Assembly: GCA_944353735.1 (NCBI GenBank)
Contig: CALVPU010000215.1
Location: 1-26,133, forward strand
DNA from: an uncultured Eubacteriales bacterium
Lineage (GTDB): Bacteria > Bacillota > Clostridia > Christensenellales > Aristaeellaceae
Direction: 5' to 3'
DNA length: 26,133 nt
Below, in pieces: positions 1 through 6,690 of the stretch (within the stretch, counting starts at the first letter, position 1; every line of letters begins with the position of its first letter). The position numbers were made by a program, and so were the translations under genes. The notes beneath the pieces were generated by a model. The model worked only from the letters and a program-made list of their open reading frames with translations, had not been told where the DNA came from and made no database searches.

Positions 1-10
1 ATCCTTTAAT

Positions 11-447
11 GGCAAACCGCCAATTGCCCGCCGGAGTGGCTCAGAGAACGTCCCCGCAACGCCCTCTCCCTTTGCATTCGTCCGTTCATCAAATACTGGG
101 AGCGGATGCCGTGGTGACAGCCGCGCCCCAATTTCCGATGGCTTTCGCAAAGTTGCAATGGCAAACCGCCAATTGCCCGCCGGAATGGCTCAGAGGACAT
201 CCCCGCAGTGCCCTCTCCCTTTGCATTCGTCCGTTCGTCAAACACTGGGAGCGGATGCCGTGGTGACATCCGCTCCCCAATTCCCGATGGTCTTCGCAAA
301 GTTGCCATGGCAAACCGCCAATTGCCCGCCGGAATGGCTCAGAGGACGTCCCCGCAGCGCCTGGTCTTTTGCATTCATTCGTTCGTCAAATACTGGGAGC
401 GGATGCCGCCACGGCATCCGCGCCCCAATTTCCGATGGTCTTTGCAA
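11..447. repeat. Tandem array, three copies of a 149-bp non-coding repeat
   Basis: Copies begin at 11, 160 and 309, each with GGCAAACCGCC, so the period is exactly 149 bp. The third copy diverges after about 447. Copies differ by scattered substitutions. Each holds an inverted repeat: 102-124 in copy 1 (one mismatch in the arms), 251-273 in copy 2 (7-bp arms) and 399-421 in copy 3 (perfect 10-bp arms, GCGGATGCCG and its complement, around CCA). The period is not a multiple of three, so no reading frame continues from copy to copy and the overlapping open frames look like GC-rich shadows. The array lies 3' of the pyrophosphatase gene and runs off the left edge. A shorter echo, GCAATGCGCT, occurs at 444-453 and 481-490, the latter touching the pyrophosphatase stop codon. 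Function unknown. Confidence 0.9.
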
Positions 448-490
448 TGCGCTCCGCAGCCGCTTTGTACCGGCGCTTTCGCAATGCGCT

Positions 491-1027
491 TCAGCCGCGG
501 CAGAACTTTTCGATATAGGCGTCGTAGCTCTTCTGGATGATCTGCATGGCCTGTTCGCGCCCGTAGGCGCCGACGATTTCCGTGTCCTTGTCGCCCTCGA
601 GACTCTTGTACACGTTGAAAAAGTGCATGATCTCCTCGGCGATGTGCGAGGGCAGGTCGCTGACGTCGTGATAGCTGTTGTACACCGGATCGCCGAACGG
701 CACCGCCAGTATCTTTTCGTCCATCGAATTGCCGTCGCGCATTGCGAAATAGCCGATTGGGTACACCCGCACGAGGCTCATCGGGCGGATCGTCTCGCTG
801 CACAGCACCAGCACGTCCAGCGGGTCGTCGTCCTCGGCGTAGGTGCGCGGGATGAAGCCGTAGTTGGCCGGATAGTGCGTCGAGGTGTACAGGATGCGGT
901 CCAGGCGCAGCGCGCCGGTCTCCTTGTCCATCTCGTACTTGTTCTTCGAGCCCTTTTCGATCTCGATCACCGCCATGAAGTCGTCCACCCGCATGCGCGC
1001 CGGACGGATATCGTGCCACAGGTTCAT
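491..1027 (-). CDS. ppa: Inorganic pyrophosphatase, family I
   Basis: This 178-residue cytoplasmic enzyme hydrolyses pyrophosphate to two phosphates, pulling biosynthetic reactions forward. The signature DDDPLDVLV (residues 66-74) supplies the metal-binding aspartates of soluble family I enzymes, and the upstream segment with YGFIPRTYAEDDDP is also typical. Length matches the family (about 170-180 residues). The ATG at 1027 is preceded by GAGGAGGAAG at good spacing. The gene lies alone downstream of the L,D-transpeptidase terminator; I saw no clear -35/-10 pair in the short gap. Its 3' end runs directly into the 149-bp repeat array with no obvious intrinsic terminator. Many Clostridia use the unrelated family II enzyme, so family I is mildly notable. 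Identification is secure. Confidence 0.95.
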   Translation of the reverse strand: MNLWHDIRPARMRVDDFMAVIEIEKGSKNKYEMDKETGALRLDRILYTSTHYPANYGFIPRTYAEDDDPLDVLVLCSETIRPMSLVRVYPIGYFAMRDGNSMDEKILAVPFGDPVYNSYHDVSDLPSHIAEEIMHFFNVYKSLEGDKDTEIVGAYGREQAMQIIQKSYDAYIEKFCRG

Positions 1028-1136
1028 GCTCTTCCTCCTCGCCGGTTTTGGTCTATCTCTATTCTTTCGACGTCAAAGGCGCGATTTCCTGCCGCTTTCC
1101 GGCGAAATCGCGCCCTGTTTTTCTCGCAAAATGAGA

Positions 1137-1158
1137 CCGCGCCCGGCGAAGGGCGCGG
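1137..1158 (-). terminator. Intrinsic terminator of the L,D-transpeptidase gene
   Basis: On the minus strand, just after the transpeptidase stop codon, an 8-bp perfect stem CCGCGCCC / GGGCGCGG with a six-base loop is followed by TCTCATTTT. Position and T-rich tail fit a rho-independent terminator. Confidence 0.7.
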
Positions 1159-1164
1159 CGCCGC

Positions 1165-3111
1165 TCAGTAGACGACCACCACGGTGCCGGAGGGGCAGTT
1201 TTCGTAGATCCACTTGGCGTCCTCGACCTGCAGGCGCACGCAGCCGTGCGACGCCTTGCTGCCCAGCGCGTAGACCGAGTTGACGCGCAGCGTGCTGGTG
1301 TCGCGCTCGCTGTAGAGCACGGAATGGAAGAGGATGTCGCCCTCGATCTGGTAGGCGTACTGCGCCCAGCATTCAAACTTCGTGAAATAGTGCCAGCGGT
1401 CGAGCGGCTGGGTCTGGGTGAAGATGCCGCGCGGGGTGGAGCTGCCGAGACCGGTGGAGCAGATGAAGGCGTCGATCTGCTCGTACGCGCCGTCGGCGTT
1501 GAGCTCGTAGACGTACACGTACTGGTCGTCGAGGCTGATCTCGAGCTTGTAGTGGGTCCAGTCGCCCACGGGATCGGCGGAGAACAGCGCGCGCTGCGTC
1601 TCCTCGTCGGCGATCCCGGTCGCCTCGAGGCCGTTCTTTTCCTGGAACAGCGCGATGGCGTCGCGCGTCGTGCCGCCATAGATGCCGTCGATGTCGAAGC
1701 GCGACAGATAGTACAGCGTGTGCAGGCGCCGCTGCACGCGCGCGGTTTCCGCCTCGGAGGCGTCGGGACCGACGTCCTCGCGATAGATGAACAGATCCGC
1801 TTCGGCGAGCGCGTCCTGCGCCTCGGCGGAAAGGTGTTCGCTGTCGGCGAACAGTTCGGCGTACGGGCTGTCGTGGTCGGAGAGATAGGCGTACAGCCGC
1901 TCGACGCCCTCGCGTACCTTGCTGCCGTACTCGCCGTCCTCGACGTCGGCGAGCATGCCGTACTGGTTGAGCAGGCGCTGCACGCTGCGCACCGCGCCGT
2001 TTTCGTCGCCCAAGGCGATGTCGTGCGCCACGAAGCGCTCGGCTGTGGCGGCGTCTGCGGCAAAGAGCGCGTCGATGGTGGCGCGGTCGGCGACGCCGGT
2101 GGCGTCGAGCCCCGCCGCCTGCTGGAAGGCGCGCGTGCACGCCGCGGCGTAGTCGTCGTAGACCTCGTCGGGATCGGCGTCGAGATAGCCGAGGTCGCGC
2201 AGCCTGCGCTCCACGCGCCTTGCCTCGCTGCCGCTGTCGCCGGCGCGAAGCGCCGTCAGGTAGGTGGAATAGCCGTCGCTGAAGAGGATCTCCTGCGTCA
2301 TCGGCGAGGCAACGCCGTCGGCGTCGATCCCGCCGGGCAGGCGGTCGCCATAGCCCTGCGCGATGAGGTGCGCCTGAAACGCCGCCACGGCGCTCTGCGT
2401 GTTTTCGCCATAGATGCCGTCGGCGGCGTCGCGCAGAAAGCCGTACTGGATCAGCATGCGCTGCAGCTCCGCCACGGCGTCGCCCTCGTCGCCGCGCGAC
2501 AGCTGCGCCCGCAGCGCGCGCACGTCGGCGTCGGACATCCGCGCGGTGGTGCGGGCGTCGGCGACGCCGGTGACGTCGAGGCCGTTCAGGCTCTGAAACA
2601 GCGCCACGGCGCTTTGCGTCTGCGCGCCAAAGATGCCGTCCGCCGCGCCGGAGAGGTACCCCAGCTCGATCAGCCGCGCCTGCAGCTGCTCCACCGCCTC
2701 GCCGCGCGCGCCCTCGCTGAGCGCCGCTTGGGCCTCCGCCGAATCGTCGGAAGCCGCCGAATCGTCGGACGCGGACGGGCTGCCGGCAGACGCCGGCTGA
2801 GCCGCATCCGCCTCGCCGCTGCCGGTCGCCGCGTCCACCGCCGCGTTCGCCGGCGGATCGCCGTTTTCGCCATGAGCGGTCGCGCCGGATGCCGCAGAGC
2901 GCTGGTCATGCCCGTCGGCGCTGCCGCCAACGTCCTCCGCGCTGCCGGCTGCCGCGCCTGCCACGACCGGCGTGCCCATTGCCGCGCCGAACAGCGCGCC
3001 TGCGGCGTATAGGTTCGCGCCATGCGCCGGCGCTTCGGCGCCCGCCGCCGTCATGGACAGCGCCAGCAGCAGGACCAGTGCGGTCGCCTTCATCGTTTTT
3101 TTCCAATTCAT
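1165..3111 (-). CDS. Secreted L,D-transpeptidase with five peptidoglycan-binding domains
   Basis: This 648-residue exported enzyme probably makes 3-3 cross-links in peptidoglycan or attaches proteins to it. A signal peptide (residues 1-26) is followed by an Ala/Ser/Asp-rich linker to about 130. Five PG_binding_1-like repeats then lie at about 133-192, 205-277, 290-350, 367-410 (least conserved) and 445-510, with the recurring DGIYG/TQSAVALFQ pattern. The C-terminal YkuD domain (about 518-648) has His596 and the catalytic SHGCVRL (621-627, Cys624). I chose the ATG at 3111, with GGAGA nine bases upstream and the signal peptide right after it; a longer open frame exists but its extension is unlike protein. 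A promoter lies at 3171-3198. The five-repeat stalk is longer than the one or two domains usual in this family. The catalytic assignment is strong; the substrate role is inferred. Confidence 0.93.
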   Translation of the reverse strand: MNWKKTMKATALVLLLALSMTAAGAEAPAHGANLYAAGALFGAAMGTPVVAGAAAGSAEDVGGSADGHDQRSAASGATAHGENGDPPANAAVDAATGSGEADAAQPASAGSPSASDDSAASDDSAEAQAALSEGARGEAVEQLQARLIELGYLSGAADGIFGAQTQSAVALFQSLNGLDVTGVADARTTARMSDADVRALRAQLSRGDEGDAVAELQRMLIQYGFLRDAADGIYGENTQSAVAAFQAHLIAQGYGDRLPGGIDADGVASPMTQEILFSDGYSTYLTALRAGDSGSEARRVERRLRDLGYLDADPDEVYDDYAAACTRAFQQAAGLDATGVADRATIDALFAADAATAERFVAHDIALGDENGAVRSVQRLLNQYGMLADVEDGEYGSKVREGVERLYAYLSDHDSPYAELFADSEHLSAEAQDALAEADLFIYREDVGPDASEAETARVQRRLHTLYYLSRFDIDGIYGGTTRDAIALFQEKNGLEATGIADEETQRALFSADPVGDWTHYKLEISLDDQYVYVYELNADGAYEQIDAFICSTGLGSSTPRGIFTQTQPLDRWHYFTKFECWAQYAYQIEGDILFHSVLYSERDTSTLRVNSVYALGSKASHGCVRLQVEDAKWIYENCPSGTVVVVY

Positions 3112-3170
3112 CCTCGTCTCTCCAATGCCTTGGTTTTCGCCGTGCGGCGCATGCGCGCCTTCGCACCGGT

Positions 3171-3198
3171 ATTCTAATATACACGATTTATGTGTCAT
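3171..3198 (-). promoter_or_regulatory. Probable sigma-A promoter of the L,D-transpeptidase gene
   Basis: Read on the minus strand: ATGACA (3198-3193), 16 bases, TAGAAT (3176-3171). It sits in the only AT-rich stretch of the gap, about 60 bases before the start codon. Confidence 0.5.
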
Positions 3199-3335
3199 TT
3201 TTATCGCTAACATCTTAATTCGACGAAAACTGTATGGTCTGTACAAGCAAAATCTCGCTGCGCGACGCGCGAGGCGAAGCGTGCGGGAGGCGGTGCGAGG
3301 GAGCGGCGCTGGCTTGAGTGCGGCGGACAAGACTT

Positions 3336-3406
3336 CGCCCCATTCCGCGAATGCGAAATGGGGCGGGCGCGTGGAATCCCGAAGGGACTTCCGATGCGTC
3401 GGGATT
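3336..3406 (-). terminator. Tandem hairpins downstream of the Ntn hydrolase gene
   Basis: Two perfect inverted repeats follow the stop codon at 3434. One is AATCCCGA/TCGGGATT (3375-3382 with 3399-3406). The other is CGCCCCATT/AATGGGGCG (3336-3344 with 3357-3365), with an inner CGC-GAAT-GCG stem. Neither has a clear T-run, so termination is likely by position but not proven; a structured 3' RNA is the alternative. Confidence 0.45.
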
Positions 3407-3433
3407 AGAGAGAACCCGAACGCGGCAGCGGCG

Positions 3434-4648
3434 TCACGGCTCGAGGGAGAACTCGAACGCGGCCTCGGGATCGTCGTAGTGCTCGTTGGGAATCCAGAGC
3501 ACGGAGCGGTCGGTCAGGTTGTACACGGCGCTGTGCACGGTGCAGCCGTCGTCCCAGCTGCGCCGGCCCACGTTGGCGAGGATGTCCATCGCGGCGCGCT
3601 CGTCCGCGACCACGCCGCCGGTGGCGGTCAGGTCCGCGCCGATGCGGTCGTAGCGGTCGCGGCCCTCGATATCGGCGCTGGAAGAGCCCTCGTAGTAGCC
3701 GGGCTGGAGGATGAAGTTGGTGACCCACTGGCAGTCGCTGGCGGCTTCCGCCTCGCCCAACGCCGCGTCGCCGTCGCTGTAATGCACCACCAGCCGGCGC
3801 TGGGCGCCGTCGTTGTCGGTGGCGTCGGTCTCGCCGATCCACTCCAGCACCGCGCTGCGCCCGCTGGCGTCGGCGACCATGTAGTGGTAGGAGGTGCGCG
3901 CGGAATCGTGCATGTCGTAGCTGGACGCGATCTCCACCGCCTCGTCGAGGTCGTCGGCGTAGTCGAGGATCAGGCGCAGCAGCGTGGTGGAGGTGAAGTC
4001 GGGCTTGCCGGTGTCCTGATCGGTGGGCACGGTCGACTCGCCCTGAAAGCTCATGTAGATGCCGCACGCCACGCCCGCGTCGTTGACGCCGTCCAGCGGC
4101 GTGTAGGTCGCGGCGAGGCAGGTGATGCGGTCCATCAGCCCGTCGAGGTCCTCGTTCACGTCGATGCCCAGAAACTGCAGGTCCGCCGTGGAGATGCTGG
4201 CGTGCCGGCCCTCGTTCGCCTCGGTGAACACCAGACAGGTGTTGGTCTTGGAAAAGTCATAGTTGCGGGCGAACAGCGCGTCGCCGTCCTCGGTGCGCGC
4301 CGTGAACGACGCGCAGCTGATCTCCGGCGCGCTGATGCCCATGTCCACCAGCCCCTTGGTGATGTGGTCGGTGATGAAGGCGATGAGCTCCTCGTCGCTG
4401 GACACGCCGCCCTGCGCGACGAAATCGTCCAGATAAAAGCCGCCGTGCACGTGCATTGTGTAGACCGAGCCGTCCTCGTTGGCGTCGTCGCGCGCGCGGA
4501 TCTGCTCGATGCTGGCGAGCGTGACGATCTCGTCGCCCCACATCGCCCACACCGTGCCCGCCGCCGCCACTGCCAGCGCGGCGACCGCCGCCGCCAGCGC
4601 CAGCAGGACCTTCTTCCAGCGCGCCATCTTTCGCTTGCCCTGTTCCAT
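3434..4648 (-). CDS. Membrane-anchored choloylglycine-hydrolase-family (Ntn) amidase
   Basis: This 404-residue protein resembles the linear-amide C-N hydrolases (bile salt hydrolase, penicillin V acylase, acid ceramidase-like group). Residues 12-36 form one hydrophobic helix after a basic start (KRKMARWKK), suggesting an extracellular enzyme held in the membrane or secreted. The family core begins at Cys112 in SCASFTARTEDGDALFARNYDF; Cys112 is the expected N-terminal nucleophile, with Arg128, Asn129 and Asp131 as in the family's RNxD motif. About 75 residues separate the membrane helix from Cys112, so maturation must remove a propeptide to expose the Cys. Later family-like blocks include NDAGVACGIYMSFQG and a C-terminal segment with WDDGCTVHSAVYNL. 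The ATG at 4648 has GGGAG eight bases upstream, and a strong promoter lies at 4702-4730. Substrate (bile salt, N-acyl amino acid, lactam or other amide) cannot be read from the sequence. Confidence 0.82.
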   Translation of the reverse strand: MEQGKRKMARWKKVLLALAAAVAALAVAAAGTVWAMWGDEIVTLASIEQIRARDDANEDGSVYTMHVHGGFYLDDFVAQGGVSSDEELIAFITDHITKGLVDMGISAPEISCASFTARTEDGDALFARNYDFSKTNTCLVFTEANEGRHASISTADLQFLGIDVNEDLDGLMDRITCLAATYTPLDGVNDAGVACGIYMSFQGESTVPTDQDTGKPDFTSTTLLRLILDYADDLDEAVEIASSYDMHDSARTSYHYMVADASGRSAVLEWIGETDATDNDGAQRRLVVHYSDGDAALGEAEAASDCQWVTNFILQPGYYEGSSSADIEGRDRYDRIGADLTATGGVVADERAAMDILANVGRRSWDDGCTVHSAVYNLTDRSVLWIPNEHYDDPEAAFEFSLEP

Positions 4649-4701
4649 AACAGCACTCCCTTGCTCATTGGTTAATTTATTGAACTATAATTGTCCTCGC
4701 T

Positions 4702-4730
4702 ATTGTACGACAAAGCGGGCGATTTGTCAA
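4702..4730 (-). promoter_or_regulatory. Sigma-A promoter of the Ntn hydrolase gene
   Basis: On the minus strand, consensus TTGACA (4730-4725), 17 bases, TACAAT (4707-4702), about 55 bases before the start codon. One mismatch in twelve positions at ideal spacing. Confidence 0.8.
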
Positions 4731-4832
4731 TGCCCTGCGGCGGAAATTTGTCCCGGGCGCGCTCTGTTTGGGCGTGAATGCGATGAAAATGTGCATATTT
4801 CGCGCTTTTTCTGCATTGTTTTGGCACAGCGA

Positions 4833-4860
4833 TTGATTTTTCAACAGGTTTTGATATAAT
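4833..4860 (+). promoter_or_regulatory. Sigma-A promoter of the LytR-CpsA-Psr gene
   Basis: TTGATT (4833-4838), 16 bases, perfect TATAAT (4855-4860). It lies about 60 bases before the start codon and about 100 bases from the divergent promoter of the Ntn hydrolase, in the same AT-rich gap. Confidence 0.78.
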
Positions 4861-4918
4861 ACGATTGACAGGTCCCCGCATTTGCGAGGGCCAACCTGCA
4901 AATGGAGGAACGCTGACC

Positions 4919-5923
4919 ATGATGATGAGAAAGCTGCTGGCGCTGGTACTGGCGCTGGCGTTGGCGCTGAGCGCGTGCGCGCTGGCGGAGGAGCCGGTGG
5001 TCGAGGATGTGCCGCTGGCGACCGCCGCGCCCGACGAGGATTTTGACCTCTCCGGCGTGCTCGACGAGGAGATCCTCGCCGACGAGTTCATCTCCGTCGA
5101 GGACTATGCCGAGACCGAGAACCTGCCCGACGACTGGTGGAACATCCTGCTGCTGGGCACCGACAACCGCTATGAGGGCAATACCTACGGCAGGACCGAC
5201 TCAATGATCATCCTCTCGGTCAATCCCGCCACGCTCGAGGCCAAGCTGACCTCGCTGATGCGCGACACGTGGGTTTCGATGTACGGGCGCAGCAGCAAGG
5301 CCAAGCTCAACGCCGCCAGCGTCTACGGCGGTCCGGAACTGACGATGCGCACCGTCAACGAGTGCTTCGGCATGAACATCTCCGACTACGCGCTGATCAA
5401 CATCACCGGCCTGGCGGACGTGATCGACGCCCTCGGCGGCATCGAGCTCGACGTCACCGAGGAGGAGCGCGCCGCGCTCAACCGCGGCCTGTTCGACCTG
5501 TCCTCGCAGTCCGGCATGGAGGAGCTGGAGGAGTCGGGCGAGCAGGTGCACCTCAACGGCAACCAGGCGGTCGCCTTCGCGCGCATCCGCCGCATCGACA
5601 GCGATTACAAGCGCACAGAGCGCCAGCGCGACGTGCTGACCGCCATCGCCGAGAAGCTGCAGGAGAGCAACAACGCCGCGACGATCGTCGGCGTGGTCAC
5701 GTCGCTGATGCCCTACGTCGAGACGAATCTCGATCTGGGCGAACTGATGACGCTCGCCTACGTCGGGCTGCAGCTGGACATGTCGAACGTCGAGCAGCTG
5801 CGCCTGCCCGCGGACGGCACCTTTGACGCCGGCACGTACAACGGCGTGTGGAGCATCCGCCCCAACTTCGACGAGAACAAGCAGATCCTCTACGACTTCA
5901 TCTACGGCGAGGACGAGGAATAG
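4919..5923 (+). CDS. LytR-CpsA-Psr (LCP) family cell-wall polymer transferase
   Basis: LCP proteins transfer undecaprenyl-linked polymers (teichoic acid, capsule or other glycans) to peptidoglycan outside the membrane. Of 334 residues, 1-23 form a signal sequence; the LCP domain starts at NILLLGTDNR (about 75-84). Conserved blocks are GRTDSMIILS (91-100, Arg92 and Asp94), SLMRDTWV (112-119, Arg115), LNAASVYGGP and the arginine-rich FARIRRIDSDYKRTERQR (220-237) that binds the lipid pyrophosphate. The ATG at 4919 follows GGAGG by about ten bases; two more in-frame ATGs follow at once. LSAC at 17-20 could be a lipobox, giving a lipoprotein rather than the usual membrane helix, but an ALA-EE signal peptidase I site just after is the alternative. 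It is monocistronic, with promoter 4833-4860 and terminator 5960-5998. The polymer it handles is unknown. Confidence 0.92.
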   Translation: MMMRKLLALVLALALALSACALAEEPVVEDVPLATAAPDEDFDLSGVLDEEILADEFISVEDYAETENLPDDWWNILLLGTDNRYEGNTYGRTDSMIILSVNPATLEAKLTSLMRDTWVSMYGRSSKAKLNAASVYGGPELTMRTVNECFGMNISDYALINITGLADVIDALGGIELDVTEEERAALNRGLFDLSSQSGMEELEESGEQVHLNGNQAVAFARIRRIDSDYKRTERQRDVLTAIAEKLQESNNAATIVGVVTSLMPYVETNLDLGELMTLAYVGLQLDMSNVEQLRLPADGTFDAGTYNGVWSIRPNFDENKQILYDFIYGEDEE

Positions 5924-5959
5924 GCGCGCCTGCAAACGCCGCGGCGCGCGGAGAACGAA

Positions 5960-5998
5960 AAAGGGCGCTTTCACCATCATGCGGTGAAAGCGCCCTTT
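5960..5998. terminator. Bidirectional terminator hairpin after the LCP gene
   Basis: A perfect 16-bp stem (5960-5975 with 5983-5998) surrounds a seven-base loop. The plus strand ends in CCCTTTGTTGT; on the minus strand the stem is followed by a better T-run (CCCTTTTTCG). It probably ends the LCP transcript and could also stop transcription arriving from the convergent SGNH gene. Confidence 0.85.
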
Positions 5999-6023
5999 GT
6001 TGTCAGAAATGCCCGCCGCGGCA

Positions 6024-6690
6024 GGATCGCCCTTCTCGTCGGCGGGAAGGTTTTTCCCATGGCGGCGAAGTGCCCTTCTCGCGGCAGTGCCGTTCCTGCG
6101 GCAGCGCTCTTCCCGAAGCGGAAATGCCTTCTTGCGGCGGGGGCGCTGTAGCGGTGATTTCAATCTCCGCGTTTCGTGAAGGATCGCCCTTCTCGTGAGG
6201 GGGAGCGACTCCGGCACACACATCGCCCCGGGGAGCGTGGGCATTTCAATCCACGCTGCCCGCGAGGGGAGCGACGTCAATTCCCGCGTTTGTGCAGATG
6301 TCAACGATCGATTTCAATCCACGCGCCCCGCGAGGGGGAGGGTTTTCTCATGGCGGGAAAGCGCCCTCTTGCGGCAGCGCCGTTCCCGCGGCAGCGCGCT
6401 CTTCCCGAAGCGGAAATGCCTTCTTGCGGCGGGGGCGCTGTAGCGGTGCTTTCATTCTCCGCGTCTCGTGGAAGAGCGACCTCCCCGCGAGGGGAAGGGT
6501 TTTCCCATGGCGGCGAAGTGCCCTTCTCGCGGCAGTGCCGTTCCCGCGGCAGCGCTCTTCCCGAAGCGGAAATGCCTTCTTGCGGCGGGAGCGCTGTAGC
6601 GGTGCTTTCAATCTCCGCGTCTCGTGAAGGATCGCCCTTCTCGCGAGGGGGAGTTTTTTCTCATGGCGGCGAAGCGCCCTTCGCTGCGCC
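6024..6690. repeat. Array of ~157-bp repeats, three full copies and a partial one
   Basis: Copies start near 6024, 6329 and 6486, with a partial copy from 6642 to the SGNH stop codon. Two successive starts are 157 and 156 bp apart. The common core runs from CATGGCGGCGAAG through TTCCCGAAGCGGAAATGCC to GGCGCTGTAGCGGTG. Each copy ends in a sequence like a diverged CRISPR repeat (TTTCAATCTCCGCG...). The first and second full copies are separated by the CRISPR-like stretch 6194-6328. The period is not a multiple of three, so the open frames crossing it are not genes. It fills the whole gap between the convergent LCP and SGNH genes. Confidence 0.88.
6157..6343 (-). CRISPR. Decayed CRISPR mini-array, type I-C-like repeats
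   Basis: Two clear 33-bp repeats lie at 6243-6275 and 6311-6343, both starting ATTTCAATCCACGC. The first ends GAGGGGAGCGAC; the second has a degenerate end. They are 68 bp apart, enclosing a unique 35-bp spacer (6276-6310). A third, damaged repeat lies upstream: ATTTCAATCTCCGCG at 6157-6171 with its GAGCGAC end displaced to 6209 by a ~20-bp internal duplication. It is separated from 6243 by a 33-bp candidate spacer. Read on the minus strand the repeat is GTCGCTCCCC...GTGGATTGAAAT, the usual type I-C form with its internal palindrome. There are no cas genes in the window. Repeat and spacer lengths fit I-C, but with two or three copies it is best seen as an orphan remnant. Confidence 0.7.

Larger units (their letters stand above)
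3112..3433. other. Intergenic region with two hairpins, no gene seen
   Basis: These 322 bases separate the Ntn hydrolase from the L,D-transpeptidase, both on the minus strand. The right part holds two inverted repeats (3336-3365 and 3375-3406), the left part the promoter at 3171-3198. The middle, 3200-3335, is GC-rich with no start codon plus ribosome binding site that I trust. Confidence 0.5.

Noticed and set aside
11..447. Open frames of 70-110 residues on both strands across the 149-bp repeats
   Set aside because: The period shifts frame in each copy, the frames lack ribosome binding sites and the translated sequences look like GC-rich noise.
1246..3012. Long plus-strand frame antisense to the L,D-transpeptidase, and similar antisense frames over most genes
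   Set aside because: Valine/arginine/alanine-rich shadow composition caused by GC-rich third positions of the real gene.
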